Origin: Lachnospiraceae bacterium
Lineage (GTDB): Bacteria; Bacillota; Clostridia; Lachnospirales; Lachnospiraceae
Length of the DNA: 64,000 bases
Assembly: GCA_017473905.1 (NCBI GenBank)
Contig: JAFUJA010000015.1
Coordinates: 1-64,000, forward strand
Direction of reading: 5' to 3'
Made by a program: the position numbers and the translations under genes. The notes beneath the pieces are model-generated. The model was given only the letters and a program-made list of their open reading frames with translations, ran no database searches and was not told the DNA's origin. Within the stretch, counting starts at the first letter, position 1. Each line of letters begins with the position of its first letter. Below are positions 37,895-46,319 of this stretch, piece by piece.

Positions 37895-39471
37895 TGAAAG
37901 CAGAAGATTTATTTGACGCAATCGGAGATATTGATGATAAGCTAATTATGGAAAGTGATATAAAAAGAAAGAAAAAAGCGGGGTTTAAAAGATATCAGGG
38001 GATTCTGGCAGCAGCAGCGTGTCTTTTACTGATTGTGGGAATTGTAAGCTTTTTAAATCCTTTGGTGCAGAGACCGGGAAGCACGGACAATCCGGGAATC
38101 AGTGATAATCCGGAAGGAAACGGTCCTCTTCCCTATGATCCGGCCAATCCGGAGGAATGGACAGAACCCGAGGTGGTTGAGAATCCGGGTATGGAGCCCG
38201 GGGCTGAATGGGTAAATTTCAATGCAGGACCGGTTATGCCTATGACTCTTGTGGCAGAGGATGATAATATCTCTGCGAAGCGGGGCCTGACCTATGATTT
38301 TAGCGGAACGACGAAGGAAAATAAGGGTGTTGTAGCGGTACAGGATAAATATGTGCTGAGTAACAGTTCTGCCGAGGACCGTGAAATTACGGTTTCTTAT
38401 CCATATGTGGGTAACATCAAAGACATGATGGCAGCAGTACCCGCTCTTACCGTGGATGGAAACACAGTGGATGCGGATATTACCAACGGTTCTTATCTGG
38501 GATATGATAAAAACGGCGAACTTCGTCATTTCTACCCCGGGGTTTTAACGGATGATTATATGACCATGATAAAAGGAGTAGAGAAGGACTGGCCCGCTAT
38601 TGATGAGGGGCTTCTGGAACAGGAAGTTACGGTGTATGAGATTGATGATTTTACGGGAGGAAATGTACCTGCAGATGTGGCAACCCTGGCACTTCGTCTT
38701 AAAGTAAAAGACACCGGCAAGGTATTCTTCTCCCACTGTACCGGGATGTTCAGTGATGGGGAATATGTGACGGTGTACGTTACTTTGGCACATTTGCCGA
38801 AGGGCGGTGTTCCGAAAGTATATGTAATCGGGGAAGCAGCAGAAGAATACAGCTTAAAAGGGTATTCTTACGTGCAGATCAGTTCACAATATGAAACCAC
38901 AGAGGTTAGCGGCAAAGTGATTGAAGGGCAGACTACGGTAGAAGATGTCCTTTGGGACCTGACAAACTTTTATACAAAGGACGCAGCGGCAGATTCCGGA
39001 AAGAAAGAACTTATGAAATCTTTGGGAAATGACCGGTTGGCGGAAATGTTTACGGATATGTATCATTACAGAAATGACGGAGTTTCTTCCGATGAAGATC
39101 TGATCTTTTACGAGCCGGCATTATCGGATATTGCGTATATGGCATTTGAGTACGAGCAGATTTATTATTTTACACAGACAGTTACAGTTCCCGGAAACGG
39201 CAGCGTAAGTTTAACCTGGGACTATGTTAAGAAGGGTTCCCATAATACTTACGAGCCGAATGAAGATTTCCGTGACAATTTCTGCTATGATAATTTGCCG
39301 AATCTGGAGACGAAGCTGTATTTTACGGAGCAGACGGCAGCACTTGTGGAAACGGGAAATATCCGTATTGAGGATCAGAATTACGGCTTTGATCCGGAAC
39401 GGGGTGTACTTAAAGTGACATTGGAGTCGGATGCAGAACGATATTATATGGTTGTGAAAGTGTTGAAGTAA
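37894..39471 (+). CDS. Membrane-anchored putative anti-sigma factor
   Basis: 525 residues: a short cytoplasmic N-terminus (MKAEDLFDAIGDIDDKLIMESD, about 32 residues), one membrane helix (YQGILAAAACLLLIVGIVSF), a Pro/Asn/Gly linker, and a ~430-residue extracytoplasmic domain. The N-terminal D-L-F-x-A-I-x-x-I-D-D-x-x-I pattern recurs in clostridial membrane proteins coupled to ECF sigma factors and probably holds the sigma factor. No zinc-binding H-x3-C-x2-C motif is seen. The external domain is unlike anything I recognise and would be the sensor. Confidence 0.7.
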   Translation: MKAEDLFDAIGDIDDKLIMESDIKRKKKAGFKRYQGILAAAACLLLIVGIVSFLNPLVQRPGSTDNPGISDNPEGNGPLPYDPANPEEWTEPEVVENPGMEPGAEWVNFNAGPVMPMTLVAEDDNISAKRGLTYDFSGTTKENKGVVAVQDKYVLSNSSAEDREITVSYPYVGNIKDMMAAVPALTVDGNTVDADITNGSYLGYDKNGELRHFYPGVLTDDYMTMIKGVEKDWPAIDEGLLEQEVTVYEIDDFTGGNVPADVATLALRLKVKDTGKVFFSHCTGMFSDGEYVTVYVTLAHLPKGGVPKVYVIGEAAEEYSLKGYSYVQISSQYETTEVSGKVIEGQTTVEDVLWDLTNFYTKDAAADSGKKELMKSLGNDRLAEMFTDMYHYRNDGVSSDEDLIFYEPALSDIAYMAFEYEQIYYFTQTVTVPGNGSVSLTWDYVKKGSHNTYEPNEDFRDNFCYDNLPNLETKLYFTEQTAALVETGNIRIEDQNYGFDPERGVLKVTLESDAERYYMVVKVLK

Positions 39472-39553
39472 AACAAGGAGTAGGCTATAATAAAACTGTT
39501 GATATTTAAAATATCCTAAAAATGTGAATGGGGAAGGGATAAGGAGGATACCG

Positions 39554-40099
39554 ATGAGCCGTGATATTTCAGCACGTTTAAAACAGGTAAGAGAAGAGAA
39601 GCAGTTTACACCGGAACTTCTCAGTGAAAAAACAGGAATCAATCTGGAAACCATTTTAGATTGGGAGGCAGGGAAGAATCTTCCCGATGCGGCAGGTCTT
39701 GTAAAGCTGTCAAAGGTGTACGGCATGTCTATCGACGAAATCGTATATACCGGAACTGCTGTACCGGAATATAACGAGGATAAGGCAGTGTATAAGCCCA
39801 GAACGGTTGCTTATGACGGGGATCAATCCCTCCGGGGCAATCCGGCCAATAATGCCTCTCATAAAAAGAAGGCTTCAGAGTCCCCTGTAGTGAAGTTTAT
39901 TACCTATGCCCTATTCCCCTTACTTTGTCTGGGTATTTATCTTGTAATGGGGCTGGGATTTGCGTTCTGGCATCCCGGTTGGATGGTGTTTTTACTGGTA
40001 CCTATTTACTATGCGTGTATTCTTGTTGTGCACCGGCTGAGTAAAGATGTGGATGATGCGGTGGCGGAATACATGGAAGAAGAGGAGAAAAAGCAGTGA
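39554..40099 (+). CDS. XRE-family regulator with C-terminal membrane helices
   Basis: 181 residues from the ATG at 39554, chosen because AAGGAGG precedes it at 6 nt (an in-frame ATG 30 nt upstream has none). Residues 1-60 form a Cro/C1-type helix-turn-helix (LKQVREEKQFTPELLSEKTGINLETILDWEAGKNLPDAAGLVKLSKVYG). The C-terminal part has two membrane helices (FITYALFPLLCLGIYLVMGLGF and WMVFLLVPIYYACILVV) and an acidic end. Its last four bases overlap the amidohydrolase start (GTGA). Confidence 0.85.
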   Translation: MSRDISARLKQVREEKQFTPELLSEKTGINLETILDWEAGKNLPDAAGLVKLSKVYGMSIDEIVYTGTAVPEYNEDKAVYKPRTVAYDGDQSLRGNPANNASHKKKASESPVVKFITYALFPLLCLGIYLVMGLGFAFWHPGWMVFLLVPIYYACILVVHRLSKDVDDAVAEYMEEEEKKQ

Positions 40100-41430
40100 G
40101 TATTTTTATCAGAAATATTCTGGCAGCAGTGCCGGACGCAGAGAAAACCGTAGTAACGAAGCCTTATCATATTTATATAAAAGAAGGTCGCATCTCCTAT
40201 ATGGAGGAGTGTGCCGATGGTGCCCTTTCCGAAAAAGCAGAATCTTTTATGAAAGATGCAGAAGAGGTGATTGAGGGTAAAAACCGCATGGTGATTCCCG
40301 GATTTGTGAATTGTCATACACACTCTTACATGTCTTTTATGAGAAATGTGGCGGATGATTTGAACTTCAATGACTGGTTGTTCGGAACCATTTCTCCTAT
40401 TGAGGATGCCATGACGGATGAGGATGCTTATTGGGGCGCCAATCTTGCCATTCTGGAAATGATGAGTACAGGTACAACCTGTTTTAATGATATGCAGATG
40501 AACATTCATCAGACTACCCGTGCCGTAAAAGAGTCCGGCATGCGTGCGGTGATTTCCCGCGGTCTTGTGGGAAGCGGTAACGACGAAGCAGGGCAGATGC
40601 GCCTGCGTCAGGCATATGAAGAGCGGGACGCTTTCGCGGATTGCGACAGATTAAGCTTCTTCCTCGGACCCCATGCGCCTTATACCTGTGATGAGGATTT
40701 CCTGCGGATTGTAGCTGCAGAGGGTGCCAAAAATGATATGGGAATCCACATCCACCTGTCCGAGAGCAGAACGGAGATGGAGAACTGCTATACCCGTTAC
40801 GGCTGTACACCCATTGAACTTGCGGAAAGAGCGGGACTTTTTGACGGGCCTGCCATTGCGGCACACTGCGTGTACGCAACGGATGAAGATATGGAGATTC
40901 TGGCTGAGAAAAAGGTTAGCGTGGTAACCAATCCGGCCAGCAATATGAAACTTGGTAACGGTTTTGCTCCCATTCCTAAAATGATGAGAGCCGGCGTAAA
41001 TGTGTGCCTTGGTACCGACGGTGCTGCCAGCAACAACTGCCTGAATATGTTCCACGAATTAAGTCTGCTGACCCTGATTCACAAAGGAGTAGGCAACACA
41101 GCCCAGTGCATCAGTGCAAAAGACGGTTTCCGCATCGCCACCATAAACGGTGCCCGTGCCCTTTGCATGGAAAAGGAAATCGGAAGTATTGAAGTGGGCA
41201 AAAAGGCTGACCTTGCGATTCTAAACATTGACACACCTTCTTTTATGCCGAACAATAACCTGATTGCGGGACTTTCCTACTCAGCAAACGGCTCAGAGGT
41301 GGAAACGGTTATCATCGACGGTAAAATTACCATGAAGAACCGTGAATTCCTTACCATGGACAAAGAGCGCATCTACTTCGAAATCCGTAAGATTATGAAG
41401 CGGATGGGGCTGGATGAGAAGGAATATTAG
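40096..41430 (+). CDS. Amidohydrolase, MTA/SAH deaminase-like
   Basis: Metal-dependent hydrolase of the adenosine/cytosine deaminase superfamily, closest by motif to 5-methylthioadenosine/S-adenosylhomocysteine deaminases. Metal ligands and catalytic residues are visible: NCHTHSYMSFMRN (H74, H76), LGPHAPYTCDEDFL, HIHLSESRTEMENC, AAHCVYATDEDMEIL and LGTDGAASNNCLNMFHE. GTG start overlapping the preceding gene by four bases. 444 residues, typical. The substrate cannot be fixed from sequence; chlorohydrolase-like members share these motifs. Confidence 0.88.
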   Translation: MSIFIRNILAAVPDAEKTVVTKPYHIYIKEGRISYMEECADGALSEKAESFMKDAEEVIEGKNRMVIPGFVNCHTHSYMSFMRNVADDLNFNDWLFGTISPIEDAMTDEDAYWGANLAILEMMSTGTTCFNDMQMNIHQTTRAVKESGMRAVISRGLVGSGNDEAGQMRLRQAYEERDAFADCDRLSFFLGPHAPYTCDEDFLRIVAAEGAKNDMGIHIHLSESRTEMENCYTRYGCTPIELAERAGLFDGPAIAAHCVYATDEDMEILAEKKVSVVTNPASNMKLGNGFAPIPKMMRAGVNVCLGTDGAASNNCLNMFHELSLLTLIHKGVGNTAQCISAKDGFRIATINGARALCMEKEIGSIEVGKKADLAILNIDTPSFMPNNNLIAGLSYSANGSEVETVIIDGKITMKNREFLTMDKERIYFEIRKIMKRMGLDEKEY

Positions 41431-41463
41431 GAAGCAGATAGAGGATATAGGATAGAGGATATA

Positions 41464-41490
41464 AAAAACCGGCCTGAGGGCCGGTTTTTT
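41464..41490. terminator. Bidirectional terminator
   Basis: AAAAACCGGCC / GGCCGGTTTTT with loop TGAG: perfect stem with A-run and T-run on its two sides. It ends the amidohydrolase transcript and the convergent Ltp-repeat gene transcript. Confidence 0.92.
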
Positions 41491-41495
41491 ATGTC

Positions 41496-42449
41496 TTAAT
41501 CCGCAACAATTGAGGTTCCGGTTATAATAACTTTAATAGTATTTGAGTTTACTATTTCAATTTCTATACCGGTGGCGTCATTGGAGTGAAGTCTTTTGAT
41601 ACATTCCGTTACGGGTTGCCCTAAAGTTTCTTCTACAGCAGCTCGAAAAGTAGGACCTCCTGAATTAACAGCATCTACAATATCACCACTTTCCGGGAAA
41701 GAATAGTCATCTGCCGTTATAACTGCAGGATCAAGCATTGCTGTTGTAAATGCGGATTTTATTATATATGCCAAATCGGCATCATTTTCAAGTTTCTCGT
41801 TTTCTTCCGCACCATATACTGCCTGCTCATTTGTAAATCCATAATATTCTAATTCTTCAATCATTTCCTGTTTGGTAAAATTTTTTTTGAGAAGTTTTTC
41901 TGCCTTTAAGGCGGCCTGTTCGTACCAGTCTGCACCACAGTTATCTGCAGCATAAACAGCTTCTTCATATTCGAAGTTCTCATCGATTAGTTCTTCAATT
42001 AGTCCGGAATATGAAGAAGGACCATAACGTAAACTTCTTTTTGCGCGTTTTAGGGCCTGTTCATTCCAATCGATATCACACATATATGCGGCATAAATTG
42101 CTTCTTCATAACTATAGTTTCCTGCTTGCATTACTTCAATTATGCCGGCACGTGAATATTCCCACTTTTCTAGATAATAATCTACCATTTTGATTAAATG
42201 TCTTTTTTCAGAAGGACTTAAATTATCAAGTGAAGGTATTTCTATTACTTCTTCTGATGCATTTTGGTTTGTTTCCGATTTTATCATTTTATTGTTTTCA
42301 GTAGAAATAAACTCATTCCTTGATATTTGCAAAGTGTCGGATTCATCGGTCCTTGCTGTTTCTTCGTTTGTATATACACTTATAATAATAGAAACCAATA
42401 TCAGTAAGCCGAAAGCAACCCCTACTAAATAAATAACTTTTTTTTTCAT
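41496..42449 (-). CDS. Membrane-anchored protein with Ltp-type repeats
   Basis: 317 residues with an N-terminal membrane helix (VIYLVGVAFGLLILVSIIISVY) and no lipobox Cys. Three repeats of about 48 residues follow: SRAGIIEVMQAGNYSYEEAIYAAYMCDIDW, YSGLIEELIDENFEYEEAVYAADNCGADW and KQEMIEELEYYGFTNEQAVYGAEEN, each followed by a N-E-Q-A/Y-E-Q-A helix. These match the host-cell surface-exposed lipoprotein (Ltp) repeat, known from a phage superinfection-exclusion lipoprotein and widespread in Firmicutes. The C-terminal ~95 residues (IIKSAFTTAMLDPAV... to VIITGT) resemble globular tails found on clostridial surface proteins. Confidence 0.78.
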   Translation of the reverse strand: MKKKVIYLVGVAFGLLILVSIIISVYTNEETARTDESDTLQISRNEFISTENNKMIKSETNQNASEEVIEIPSLDNLSPSEKRHLIKMVDYYLEKWEYSRAGIIEVMQAGNYSYEEAIYAAYMCDIDWNEQALKRAKRSLRYGPSSYSGLIEELIDENFEYEEAVYAADNCGADWYEQAALKAEKLLKKNFTKQEMIEELEYYGFTNEQAVYGAEENEKLENDADLAYIIKSAFTTAMLDPAVITADDYSFPESGDIVDAVNSGGPTFRAAVEETLGQPVTECIKRLHSNDATGIEIEIVNSNTIKVIITGTSIVAD

Positions 42450-42467
42450 ATATATTCCACCTTTCTG

Positions 42468-42578
42468 TCAAAAATAAAGATAGGTTTTAGAGAGCATCCG
42501 TTTTAGTACGTAAAGATTTTTTTCAAGATCGACAATTTTCTCCATATAATTAACTAATTGTTTTTTTGAATTTCTCAT
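42468..42578 (-). CDS. Small ORF, 36 residues, unknown
   Basis: ATG at 42578 preceded by GAGGG at a good distance; the translation is short and helical, MRNSKKQLVNYMEKIVDLEK continuing to a C-terminal KTYLYF, ending at TGA 42468-42470. It lies between two same-direction genes: 18 bp upstream of the Ltp-repeat gene start and 33 bp after the lipoprotein stop. Codon use is unremarkable. A coiled-coil-like heptad (L/I at intervals) is possible. No homologue recognised. Confidence 0.45.
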   Translation of the reverse strand: MRNSKKQLVNYMEKIVDLEKNLYVLKRMLSKTYLYF

Positions 42579-42611
42579 AAACTACCCTCTGTTTCTTGTA
42601 AAAGGAAATAT

Positions 42612-43193
42612 TTAGTGTTCAAAATTTTTGGTAAGAAAGATGGTAATGTCTTCTTCGGTGCCATCTTCGTAGGTAACAGTAAAAGTTATCTCTAAGTCTT
42701 TTCCAATTGCATATAAATTAAAACCACAATATTTTTCTTCTTCTACAAGTATATGAATAGCACCATCCATGTTATCCTTTATGCTTTGTACCTTTTTAGG
42801 ATAGTACAAAAACAATAGGTCATCATCATTTTCCATAACATATGAATCTCCATCCGACACGATTGCTTTTGCACCGTATTCATATTCCCATACAATTAAT
42901 TTAAGTTCGTTATATGTCATGTCATTAGTTAAATCAACCATATTTTTTCCATTCTCTTCCGTATAAAGTGTCAGGTCAATTTCTTCCGTTGTCCCTTCTG
43001 TTGATTCTTCGGGTACGGATTCTGTGGTGGGCTCAGAAGATTCTTCGCCGGAAGCAACTTCAGATACAACCTCCGATATTGCTTCAGAAACAGCAGGCGT
43101 ATCTTCCGTGGCTGTGCCACAACCTGCCAATAATGTTACACATAAAGTTGTTAATACTAAAATGTTAAGTCGGTTCATTCGGTTTCTTTTCAT
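42612..43193 (-). CDS. Lipoprotein of unknown function
   Basis: Start at 43193 (GGGAGG upstream) rather than 45 nt earlier. Lipobox LAGC gives Cys25, followed by a ~45-residue Ser/Glu/Thr/Val linker (SEAISEVVSEVASGEESSEP) and a compact domain from about residue 80 with MTYNELKLIVWEYEYGAKAIVSDG and IHILVEEEKYCGFNLYAIG. 193 residues. First gene of a minus-strand group with the small ORF and the Ltp-repeat protein. Confidence 0.75.
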   Translation of the reverse strand: MKRNRMNRLNILVLTTLCVTLLAGCGTATEDTPAVSEAISEVVSEVASGEESSEPTTESVPEESTEGTTEEIDLTLYTEENGKNMVDLTNDMTYNELKLIVWEYEYGAKAIVSDGDSYVMENDDDLLFLYYPKKVQSIKDNMDGAIHILVEEEKYCGFNLYAIGKDLEITFTVTYEDGTEEDITIFLTKNFEH

Positions 43194-43401
43194 ACGTTTT
43201 CCTCCCGTCTGGTGTTTCATCTCACAACTCATTTTCATTGTGAATGTATTTTTATGAGAATCAAAATTTTCTATTTTTATTTAGAATTATTAAATAGAAA
43301 ATGAGAATAACTCATATAGAATATAACATATACCACTAAGGAATACAAGAATAACCAATACAATAAAAGTGGTTTAACTTATATAGAAAGTAGATGAAAA
43401 T

Positions 43402-43725
43402 ATGGAGAATCGTATAAAACAATTACGAGAAGAACGCCACATGACACAAATCAGGCTTTCCATAGAACTGGAAGTTTCGCAAGAAGCGGTTAGTGGTTAT
43501 GAGTCCGGGAAGCATTATCCCAGCGTAGCAATTTTATTAAAAATGCGGGAATTATTTCATACCAATATCGACTATATTCTGGGTTTATCCGATGTGCGTT
43601 GCACTAAGAATATTGAAACCATTTCACCGGATGAACAACTGTTACTGTCTAAGTGGAATAGTTTAGACGAACGGCGTAAAGAACTTTTACTTGCATATAT
43701 TGATGGTTTAACCGCGATAAAATAA
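43402..43725 (+). CDS. XRE-family transcriptional regulator
   Basis: 107 residues; N-terminal Cro/C1 helix-turn-helix (IKQLREERHMTQIRLSIELEVSQEAVSGYESGKHYPSVAILLKM) and LFHTNIDYILGLSD, typical of stand-alone regulators of phage or toxin type. The C-terminus (DEQLLLSKWNSLDERRKELLLAYIDGL) is a dimerisation-like helix pair. Divergent from the lipoprotein gene across a 208-bp AT-rich gap, which it may control. Confidence 0.88.
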   Translation: MENRIKQLREERHMTQIRLSIELEVSQEAVSGYESGKHYPSVAILLKMRELFHTNIDYILGLSDVRCTKNIETISPDEQLLLSKWNSLDERRKELLLAYIDGLTAIK

Positions 43726-43760
43726 AAAAATCCATTGGGATAAAACCGATGGATTTTTTT
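43726..43760. terminator. Terminator between XRE regulator and Rpn gene
   Basis: AAATCCATTGG / CCGATGGATTT, 11-bp stem with one G-U pair, T-run on the plus side and A-run before it, so it can serve both converging genes. Confidence 0.85.
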
Positions 43761-43801
43761 ATATCTTTGAGATTTTCTATATGCTAATGTGTAACAAAAC
43801 T

Positions 43802-44776
43802 TTATTCGGATATTCCGTATTTTTTATACATCTGCTCCAGAAAGGCTTCGTCCTGAAGTTTGTCTACCAGATGTAACTCATTGTTATTTCCCATTTGTTG
43901 CAAAAGCTGAAGCATTCGCTTCTTTTCTTCAGCACGTCCTTCGGTATTTCCCTCAACACGCCCTTCAATAAGGCCCTCTGCAAGTCCTGCTTTATGGCCT
44001 TCTGCAAGTCCTGCCTTACGGCCTTCAGAAAATCCTGCGGCATGCTCCTCTTCCTTCAACATTTTCATATGTTTTTCCTGATCATATTCGAATATACTCA
44101 TGGCTATTACCTCCCCGCGCTGTGCCTTCAAAAACTCTGCGAGAATTCCTTCACGAATACAGTCATCTACAGCTTTATTGACTGCTGTTCTTAAATCCAT
44201 ATTCTTCCGGCTTTCTCTTATTTTGGTGGTAAACAGCATATATTCCTTCAGCAACCGACAACCTTCCAGAAGTTCCTCATTCATGCCCGGGTTAATGTTA
44301 TAAACCGTCACAATCAGTTCCAGTTCGGGACGCTCCGTTTTCTTGTGAAACAATTCCGACAACCGATATTCCGACTTCTCCGGAATCCGGGCACTTCCGT
44401 TATAAAACACCGCAAACCTTGGCGTGGGAATTTGTAACCTTCTGCTACTGTAAAGATTTTTTTCTGTAGCTATCTTCTGTAGCATCTGTGCTACATAAAA
44501 CAGGTCTCTCAGCGGCATATTGGGATTTACCGTGGATTGATGTTCATAGAGACATAATTCAAATGCAAAAACAAAGGAGACATCGTTTTTCATTCCCATA
44601 TAAACTGCATTTTCGAGGGTTGTAATCTCTAAGTCCTCCGCATTGGTAAAATTTGTTCCATTTACCGCATTGTACAGACTGAGAAGCTCCGACTTCCCAC
44701 GGAACAGCATGCGAAAAACTGTGTCCTTGTACTTACGCTCCACTTCCGGAAACGCATTAAAATCCGTATATTCCAT
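43802..44776 (-). CDS. Rpn-family PD-(D/E)XK recombination-promoting nuclease
   Basis: 324 residues. The N-terminal half has the Rpn/YhgA-like nuclease pattern: YKDTVFRMLFRGKSELLSLYNAVNGT, then NDVSFVFAFELCLYEHQSTVNPNMPLRDLFYVA, where Asp, Glu and Gln fit the D...ExQ active site. The C-terminal region has four 8-residue Gly/Glu repeats (EGRKAGLA, EGHKAGLA, EGLIEGRV, EGNTEGRA) then a helix. Such proteins are abundant and often mobile. An ATG 6 nt upstream touches GGAGG, so I use the ATG at 44776, 7 nt from it. Confidence 0.85.
   Translation of the reverse strand: MEYTDFNAFPEVERKYKDTVFRMLFRGKSELLSLYNAVNGTNFTNAEDLEITTLENAVYMGMKNDVSFVFAFELCLYEHQSTVNPNMPLRDLFYVAQMLQKIATEKNLYSSRRLQIPTPRFAVFYNGSARIPEKSEYRLSELFHKKTERPELELIVTVYNINPGMNEELLEGCRLLKEYMLFTTKIRESRKNMDLRTAVNKAVDDCIREGILAEFLKAQRGEVIAMSIFEYDQEKHMKMLKEEEHAAGFSEGRKAGLAEGHKAGLAEGLIEGRVEGNTEGRAEEKKRMLQLLQQMGNNNELHLVDKLQDEAFLEQMYKKYGISE
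43976..44023 (-). repeat. 24-bp tandem coding repeat in the Rpn gene
   Basis: Two near-identical 24-bp units (each including CTGCAAGTCCTGC and TATGGCC/TACGGCC on the plus strand) with more diverged units on both sides. They encode the AGLAEGHK-type repeats; unit number may vary between strains. Confidence 0.6.
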
Positions 44777-44795
44777 ACGCATTCCTCCTTATCCC

Positions 44796-44817
44796 GCAGG
44801 GATTCTTTCATCCCTGC
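44796..44817 (-). promoter_or_regulatory. Leader hairpin next to the Rpn ribosome site
   Basis: GCAGGGAT / ATCCCTGC, 8 perfect base pairs with a 6-nt loop; on the minus strand it ends about 5 nt before AAGGAGG of the Rpn gene. A competing pairing ATCCC/GGGAT closer to the ribosome site is possible, suggesting translational control. The rest of the 44818-45128 gap holds only a possible plus-strand promoter, TTGAAA-17-TATGAT (45020-45048), for the next gene. Confidence 0.55.
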
Positions 44818-45128
44818 TTATTTTGTAATAGTGAATTCAAAGCATGGATTTTCAAGAAAGCCTTAAGAAAAAGGTCAGATGGCATGACTGCCGGGAAATG
44901 TAAAAGAATGTAAACAAAAACTATCGTTCACCCTTTTATAAAAAGAAAATATGCTTTGTAGCAATTGTAACACTGAAAAAAAGTATATGCAAGGATTTAT
45001 ATATTCCTTTGAGAAGTCATTGAAACAATCGCTGATAGGATATATGATAGATGTAAATGATAAAGTAAATTAAGCTTCGGAGATGTTTGGAATAAAAGCA
45101 GTTCCGGGAAGGATGAAGGGAGTACTGT

Positions 45129-45989
45129 ATGAAACTCAAAATAATTTCCCTTATTTTAGCAATTGTTTTGTGTATCTGTGTCAGTGGATGCGGAGGAGAA
45201 GATGAAAGCCTGCAGGCACCTTCGCAGGAAACGGTGTCGGAAGAGACAGCTGTGGATGGTGGCAACTCTTCTGAAGTTGTATCAGAAAATACATCGGAAG
45301 AAGAGGCGTTGCAGACAACCGAACTGCAATTAAACGATGCGTGGAACGTATCGGATGTTAAATGTTTTACCATGGTAAATCTGACACCCTGTGTCGTAGT
45401 GGACGGGGTGGCATATTTATATGAAGATGATACTTGGGTTGCCAAAGACGCTTCTGAAGCAATTCAGTGGGTATATGAAGGGGAATATTACTGTGCGCTG
45501 GATGTGAACGGTAAAATTCTTGGTGAACCTCCCGCAGATTCCTCAGGATATATGCCGCTTGGAAGTGCATCCGTTTTTTATAATGCAGAAGTTGTCATGG
45601 AGAAATCTGCAACAGATCCTGTTCGTGCTTTGGATTGCAATGTATATAGCGATGCTGTTTTGGTGTGGCTCCAGGATGGGAGCCTTATCCGCTATATGAA
45701 CGGGGAGGGCATAGAGGTGGAAATACCGGGAGAAATTAAGCAGATTTCCGACGGCTATGTACTTACCGAAGATGGTTATTTGTATGAGGTTTCCGGAGAG
45801 ATCGGAGAAGTGAAAGTAAAGAAGGTATCGGAAGAAGCCTTCACAGAATTCCCTTTACAAATAAAAGTAGAAGAAACCGTAAAAACTGCTCTGACTGATA
45901 CCGGTAAAAAAGCAGAGGATATTGTGGTTTCTTTTGACCGCGCAGCGGTTTTATGTGAAGACGGAAGCATCGTTCTGCTGGATATATGA
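45129..45989 (+). CDS. Lipoprotein of unknown function
   Basis: Lipobox VSGC gives Cys21, then a Ser/Glu/Ala linker. 286 residues. From about residue 85 the sequence alternates short beta-like stretches: CVVVDGVAYLYEDDTWVAKD, YYCALDVNGKILGEP, DAVLVWLQDGSLIRYMN, GYVLTEDGYLYEVSG, RAAVLCEDGSIVLLDI. The recurring x-x-D-G-x-x-Y/I pattern resembles RCC1/propeller-like blades, but I do not assign a family. GGGAG precedes the ATG. Confidence 0.75.
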   Translation: MKLKIISLILAIVLCICVSGCGGEDESLQAPSQETVSEETAVDGGNSSEVVSENTSEEEALQTTELQLNDAWNVSDVKCFTMVNLTPCVVVDGVAYLYEDDTWVAKDASEAIQWVYEGEYYCALDVNGKILGEPPADSSGYMPLGSASVFYNAEVVMEKSATDPVRALDCNVYSDAVLVWLQDGSLIRYMNGEGIEVEIPGEIKQISDGYVLTEDGYLYEVSGEIGEVKVKKVSEEAFTEFPLQIKVEETVKTALTDTGKKAEDIVVSFDRAAVLCEDGSIVLLDI

Positions 45990-46063
45990 TGCCAAGGAAT
46001 GTGAGACTCTTTTATTGAGTAAGTTTTTATCTTTCTTTCCGGGAACGTTAGCAGATATGACAA

Positions 46064-46194
46064 TGCACCCGTCCACATTCTTTCTTAGGGTCTTTGGGAG
46101 CGTCGGTATTTAGGCTGTGTTTTTTACAGCCTTATGTACCGTTACGCGGACAAGAAAGCGCGAGCGTCCCGAAGAAAGAATGTGGACGGGTGCA
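46064..46194. repeat. 131-bp inverted-repeat element (MITE-like or structured RNA)
   Basis: Perfect 23-bp terminal inverted repeats begin TGCACCCGTCCACATTCTTT at 46064-46086 and end with the reverse complement at 46172-46194. Inside are further nested pairs: GCGTCGGTA with TACCG and ACGC, and AGGCTGT with ACAGCCT, closing on a T-rich loop. ACAA directly flanks both ends (46060-46063 and 46195-46198), as a 4-bp target duplication would. It fills the convergent gap between a lipoprotein gene and ackA and contains no convincing ORF. Confidence 0.65.
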
Positions 46195-46250
46195 ACAATC
46201 ACATATATCCCATCCCGGAAAGAATGCATAAACACTCACGACCATATTTT

Positions 46251-46286
46251 AAGGGCAACAACTGTATTTCTACAGCTGTTGCCCTT
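46251..46286. terminator. Terminator of ackA
   Basis: AAGGGCAACA...CTGTA / TACAG...TGTTGCCCTT, about 15 bp with two mismatched bases and loop TTTC. T-run on the plus side, TTAAAATAT on the minus side; placed 34 bp after the ackA stop. Confidence 0.85.
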
Positions 46287-46319
46287 TTATCATTCTTTTA
46301 TGTTGGTGAAACGACCTGA

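Noticed and set aside
42968..43257. Plus-strand open frames opposite the lipoprotein signal/linker region
   Set aside because: They mirror the low-complexity Ser/Glu linker of the minus-strand lipoprotein, lack ribosome sites and show no family resemblance.
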